Positions 15,847 through 17,814 of a DNA stretch of 17,814 nucleotides are shown in pieces. Under the pieces are notes generated by a model, which saw only the letters and a program-made list of their open reading frames with translations, was not told the DNA's origin and made no database searches. A program made the position numbers and the translations under genes. Origin of the DNA: Methanobacteriota archaeon (GTDB lineage: Archaea; Methanobacteriota; Methanobacteria; Methanobacteriales; Methanobacteriaceae); NCBI GenBank assembly GCA_023430285.1, contig JAEZAV010000187.1, forward strand, positions 1 to 17,814, in the 5' to 3' direction. Numbering within the stretch: the first letter of the stretch is position 1; each line of letters starts with the position of its first letter.

Positions 15847-16464
15847 CTATATTTTTCTGGAGTCCGTGTTTCGGACCAGTCCATCTGCAACTGATTCTGC
15901 TAGGATTTCAATGATTTCTGGATAGATATTTCGACCTATTTCTTCTCTGTGAAGGTTTAAGAGTGTTATGCCCCTTAAAATTCCGGATATTATCTCTGGA
16001 ACTGCTTTTATTTCTTCGTCATCGGTTTTTACCTTTAAAATTGTGTTTGTAACCAGTTCTGTGTCACTTTTTTGATGTTTTAAAAGCTTTTCATGGGGCA
16101 ACTTCCGGACCATGAGTTCGTAATCATTGCTTTCGTAGATCCTGCGTAGCAATGGTGTTTTCTCAAATAGTGAGCAGCTTTCTACTATGGTAATTTTTAT
16201 GGCTTCCCTTGCAGAGCCTGAGTTCAGTATGATTTGTTTCATGTGGGTTTCCATCTGTTTTTCTTCAGATTCGAGTAAGCTGAAGTATAGTTCTTCCTTT
16301 GAATCGAAGAAATTGTAGAAACTTCCCCGGGCAATTCCAGCTTCGCTTGTGAGGTCATATATGCTGGTTTTTTTCAGACCGTACTTGCTGAAGAGCTCAA
16401 CACCAGTTTCTTTGAGCTTTTTGACAATGATTTGTTTTTCATTTGCACCGAATTTTTTAGGCAT
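15847..16464 (-). CDS. TetR-family transcriptional regulator
   Basis: This 205-residue protein has the TetR N-terminal helix-turn-helix at about 14-62: 'ELFSKYGLKKTSIYDLTSEA' and 'GIARGSFYNFFDSKEELYFSLL', the latter containing the recognition helix and the typical 'FY.FF.SKEEL' end. The remaining helical part (65-205) is the ligand-binding and dimer domain; its effector cannot be read from sequence. The start at 16464 has GGGGTGGTG upstream. An inverted repeat over its predicted transcription start (16484-16510) suggests autorepression. The downstream small membrane protein is the obvious candidate target. Confidence 0.9.
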   Translation of the reverse strand: MPKKFGANEKQIIVKKLKETGVELFSKYGLKKTSIYDLTSEAGIARGSFYNFFDSKEELYFSLLESEEKQMETHMKQIILNSGSAREAIKITIVESCSLFEKTPLLRRIYESNDYELMVRKLPHEKLLKHQKSDTELVTNTILKVKTDDEEIKAVPEIISGILRGITLLNLHREEIGRNIYPEIIEILAESVADGLVRNTDSRKI

Positions 16465-16483
16465 AACACCACCCCTGTAACTG

Positions 16484-16510
16484 TATGAATAATTTTATTT
16501 TATATTCATA
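16484..16510. promoter_or_regulatory. Candidate TetR operator
   Basis: TATGAATA (16484-16491) and TATTCATA (16503-16510) are perfect inverted arms with an 11-base spacer, starting 20 bases upstream of the TetR ATG. They cover the start expected from the minus-strand TATA box at 16513-16522. Confidence 0.5.
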
Positions 16511-16512
16511 TA

Positions 16513-16522
16513 TTTTATATAG
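16513..16522 (-). promoter_or_regulatory. TATA box of the TetR gene
   Basis: The minus strand reads CTATATAAAA, a good archaeal TATA element. A start about 25 bases downstream falls near 16490, inside the inverted repeat. Confidence 0.5.
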
Positions 16523-16704
16523 TTTTGGATTGAAATTTGTCCAAAAAACTAGGGTTTAGAATAATAAAATTTAAATCTGTATTTGATCTTTATACAAGAT
16601 TTTTAACGGTTCAAAGGAAAAAAAGTAGGTTAATCAGTTTACTAAATCAAATATCGGCAATTTTAGGCGTTAAATGTATAAATGTGCTGTAATGGGTGTT
16701 GTAT

Positions 16705-16890
16705 AAATTTTTGACAACTAAAACACGAGTATCATTCGTTATCCTACGAATAAAACTGTTTTAAGAAGAAAAGATTCGATATTAAAATGTTTAAAATTAG
16801 AAATTAAAGTCTGATTATTACTTAATAGAGAATTAGGGGGGTATGTGGTGCGTTAACACCACATTCTATTAAGTACGCTGTTATCCTTTA
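16705..16890 (+). ncRNA. Candidate structured RNA with two hairpins (boundaries estimated)
   Basis: Hairpin 1 (16719-16763) has an outer TAAAACA/TGTTTTA stem and an inner ATTCGT/ACGAAT stem. Hairpin 2 (16819-16875) has an 11-bp outer stem (TACTTAATAGA with TCTATTAAGTA), a 13-base one-sided bulge containing six G, an 8-bp inner stem (ATGTGGTG with CACCACAT) and a CGTTAA loop. TATA-like TGTATAAAT (16675-16683) or GTATAAATT (16701-16709) could start such an RNA on the plus strand. GTTATCCT occurs in the loop of hairpin 1 (16738-16745) and just after hairpin 2 (16880-16887). No known RNA family was recognised. A DNA-binding site is an alternative reading of the repeats. Confidence 0.35.
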
Positions 16891-16993
16891 AAAGCTTTTC
16901 GAAACTATTAAGATTACAGGGATTATTAATAATGAAAAACTTAAATCTGATGAAGTAGATTAATTAAGTAGATATGTTTATAAAGCTTGATCC

Positions 16994-17003
16994 TATTATA
17001 TAA
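16994..17003 (+). promoter_or_regulatory. TATA box of the right-edge membrane protein gene
   Basis: TATTATATAA lies about 60 bases upstream of the ATG at 17061, giving an expected start near 17025 and a leader of about 35 nt. The hairpins at 16719-16875 lie upstream of this promoter, so they are not part of this leader if this box is used. Confidence 0.45.
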
Positions 17004-17060
17004 TTATTCAAAACAGTTTTAAGTTTTATTTCAAAGTTTTAAGTTTTAGAGAGGTATAGT

Positions 17061-17814
17061 ATGGCTTTTATTGCAGTTAATAATCTTGAATTTATATTGG
17101 AAGTAGCAATATTTTTACAGCTGGCAATAATTTTGGTACTTAATTTGTTCAGGATCACACTGAGTCGTATACTGTTCTTCTCATTGATACTGGGAATAGG
17201 ATTAACTGCACTCTTCAGTTTTGATGCATTGGCTCTTTTCTTACCATTTTTGGGTTTGCACGAGTTTACGCATACCTATGGTCCAATAGCCATATTGGTC
17301 ATTGTAACGGCGTGGGCAGCCCTGTCCACAATGAGTGAAGTTGGAATTCAGGTCATGAATGTGAAGAGACTTGTTTTTCTACTTATTATACTCATGACTA
17401 TTGTGGGTGGATTAGTGCACAGGGATTTCCTCATACTTTGGATGATGGGATTGTTCTTTGGATTTTTCTTCATATCAAGATCATTCAGACAGAAATCATT
17501 TCTCACAGCCAAAAGGGTGATAGCATTGGTGGCTGCAGTTATTGTGGGATTCACATCACTAGAACTGCTCTCAAGACTCCTTTCCATGACAATTTTAAGT
17601 CCAATAGTGAGGATTGAGAGGATATTTGACAACGCCATACCAAGTTTGAAAATGGTTATATCCAACACAACACTGTGGGGTCACACTCCTGGAAGTTCCT
17701 ACTGGAACACAACAGACACAGGAAGCTCAAGCGGATACATAGCACTGCCAATATCATTAATTTTAACCTTTGGATTGCCTTACCAGATCTTTTTCGGTGT
17801 GCTGGTAACTAAGA
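17061..17814 (+). CDS. Multi-pass membrane protein, 3' end beyond the window
   Basis: The reading frame from ATG 17061 stays open for 251 codons to the edge. It encodes about seven hydrophobic segments: near 9-28, 31-58, 72-90, 102-119, 123-140, 150-170 and from about 230. A polar region between the last two contains 'GHTPGSSYWNTTDTGSSSGY'; this Ser/Thr/Gly-rich stretch is likely an exposed loop. GAGGT (17051-17055) precedes the start by five bases. The family was not recognised. The topology and loop suggest an envelope or transport protein, but nothing identifies a substrate. Confidence 0.75.
   Translation, partial: MAFIAVNNLEFILEVAIFLQLAIILVLNLFRITLSRILFFSLILGIGLTALFSFDALALFLPFLGLHEFTHTYGPIAILVIVTAWAALSTMSEVGIQVMNVKRLVFLLIILMTIVGGLVHRDFLILWMMGLFFGFFFISRSFRQKSFLTAKRVIALVAAVIVGFTSLELLSRLLSMTILSPIVRIERIFDNAIPSLKMVISNTTLWGHTPGSSYWNTTDTGSSSGYIALPISLILTFGLPYQIFFGVLVTK

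Noticed and set aside
16465..17060. A replication origin, suggested by a G-run and inverted repeats
   Set aside because: No repeated origin-recognition boxes and no cdc6/orc1 gene are seen nearby.
17052..17063. GGTATAGTAT resembling the CTATACTATA operator arm
   Set aside because: It is a single half-site made of the ribosome binding site and start codon of the membrane protein gene, with no inverted partner.
1..17814. tRNA or rRNA genes, CRISPR arrays, insertion sequences, integrase or attachment sites
   Set aside because: No cloverleaf, regularly spaced repeats, transposase or integrase reading frame, or terminal inverted repeats were found by eye on either strand.

Overview
The window looks like chromosomal DNA of a methanogenic archaeon of the Methanobacteriales, most likely Methanobacterium or a close relative. 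This is inferred from several signals. The DNA is AT-rich. Starts are preceded by GGAGGT or GGTGA Shine-Dalgarno sites. TATA boxes of the TTTATATA type lie upstream of genes, and T-tracts follow them. The gene content also fits: secreted Ig-like and beta-helix adhesin-like proteins, a cytoplasmic multi-PAS histidine kinase, a DUF169 protein and a ferredoxin-like Cys cluster on flavoenzymes. No rRNA, tRNA, CRISPR array, transposase or integrase was seen.

Layout. Positions 1-1645 (minus) carry the 5' part of a secreted Ig-repeat adhesin-like gene that is interrupted by an in-frame TGA; its frame stays open to the window edge. A palindromic double TATA box separates it from a divergent 1104-residue PAS/GAF histidine kinase (1957-5271). 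A small secreted CARDB-like protein follows (5394-6158). Facing it is a regulator with a winged helix, a PAS-like domain and two GAF domains (6251-7849, minus). This regulator is divergent from a tight three-gene operon (8073-9934): a DUF169 protein with four Cys, a TusA-TusA-DsrE sulfur-carrier fusion, and a four-helix membrane protein. The shared intergenic region holds two copies of a CTATACTATA-type palindrome. Next come a DUF998-like membrane protein (minus), a 670-bp gene-free AT-rich stretch, a secreted parallel beta-helix protein (11357-12514), a TPR protein (minus), and a two-gene operon of an iron-sulfur flavoprotein-like reductase and an Old Yellow Enzyme-type oxidoreductase (13526-15275). 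A TetR regulator and a small membrane protein (minus) follow. The last stretch is a 600-bp intergenic region with a long bulged hairpin, then the start of a multi-pass membrane protein that runs off the right edge.

How the parts may work together (inference). The most coherent candidate system is the 6.2-9.9 kb block. A soluble ligand- or redox-sensing regulator probably controls itself and a sulfur-handling operon through the paired palindromes. In that operon, a Cys-rich DUF169 protein, a TusA/DsrE persulfide carrier and a membrane partner could take up, transfer or detoxify a sulfur species. The flavoprotein/OYE pair at 13.5-15.3 kb looks like an electron-transfer or enone/disulfide reductase module. 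The two ends of the window carry surface-related genes. Domain assignments come from reading motifs by eye; no database search was run.
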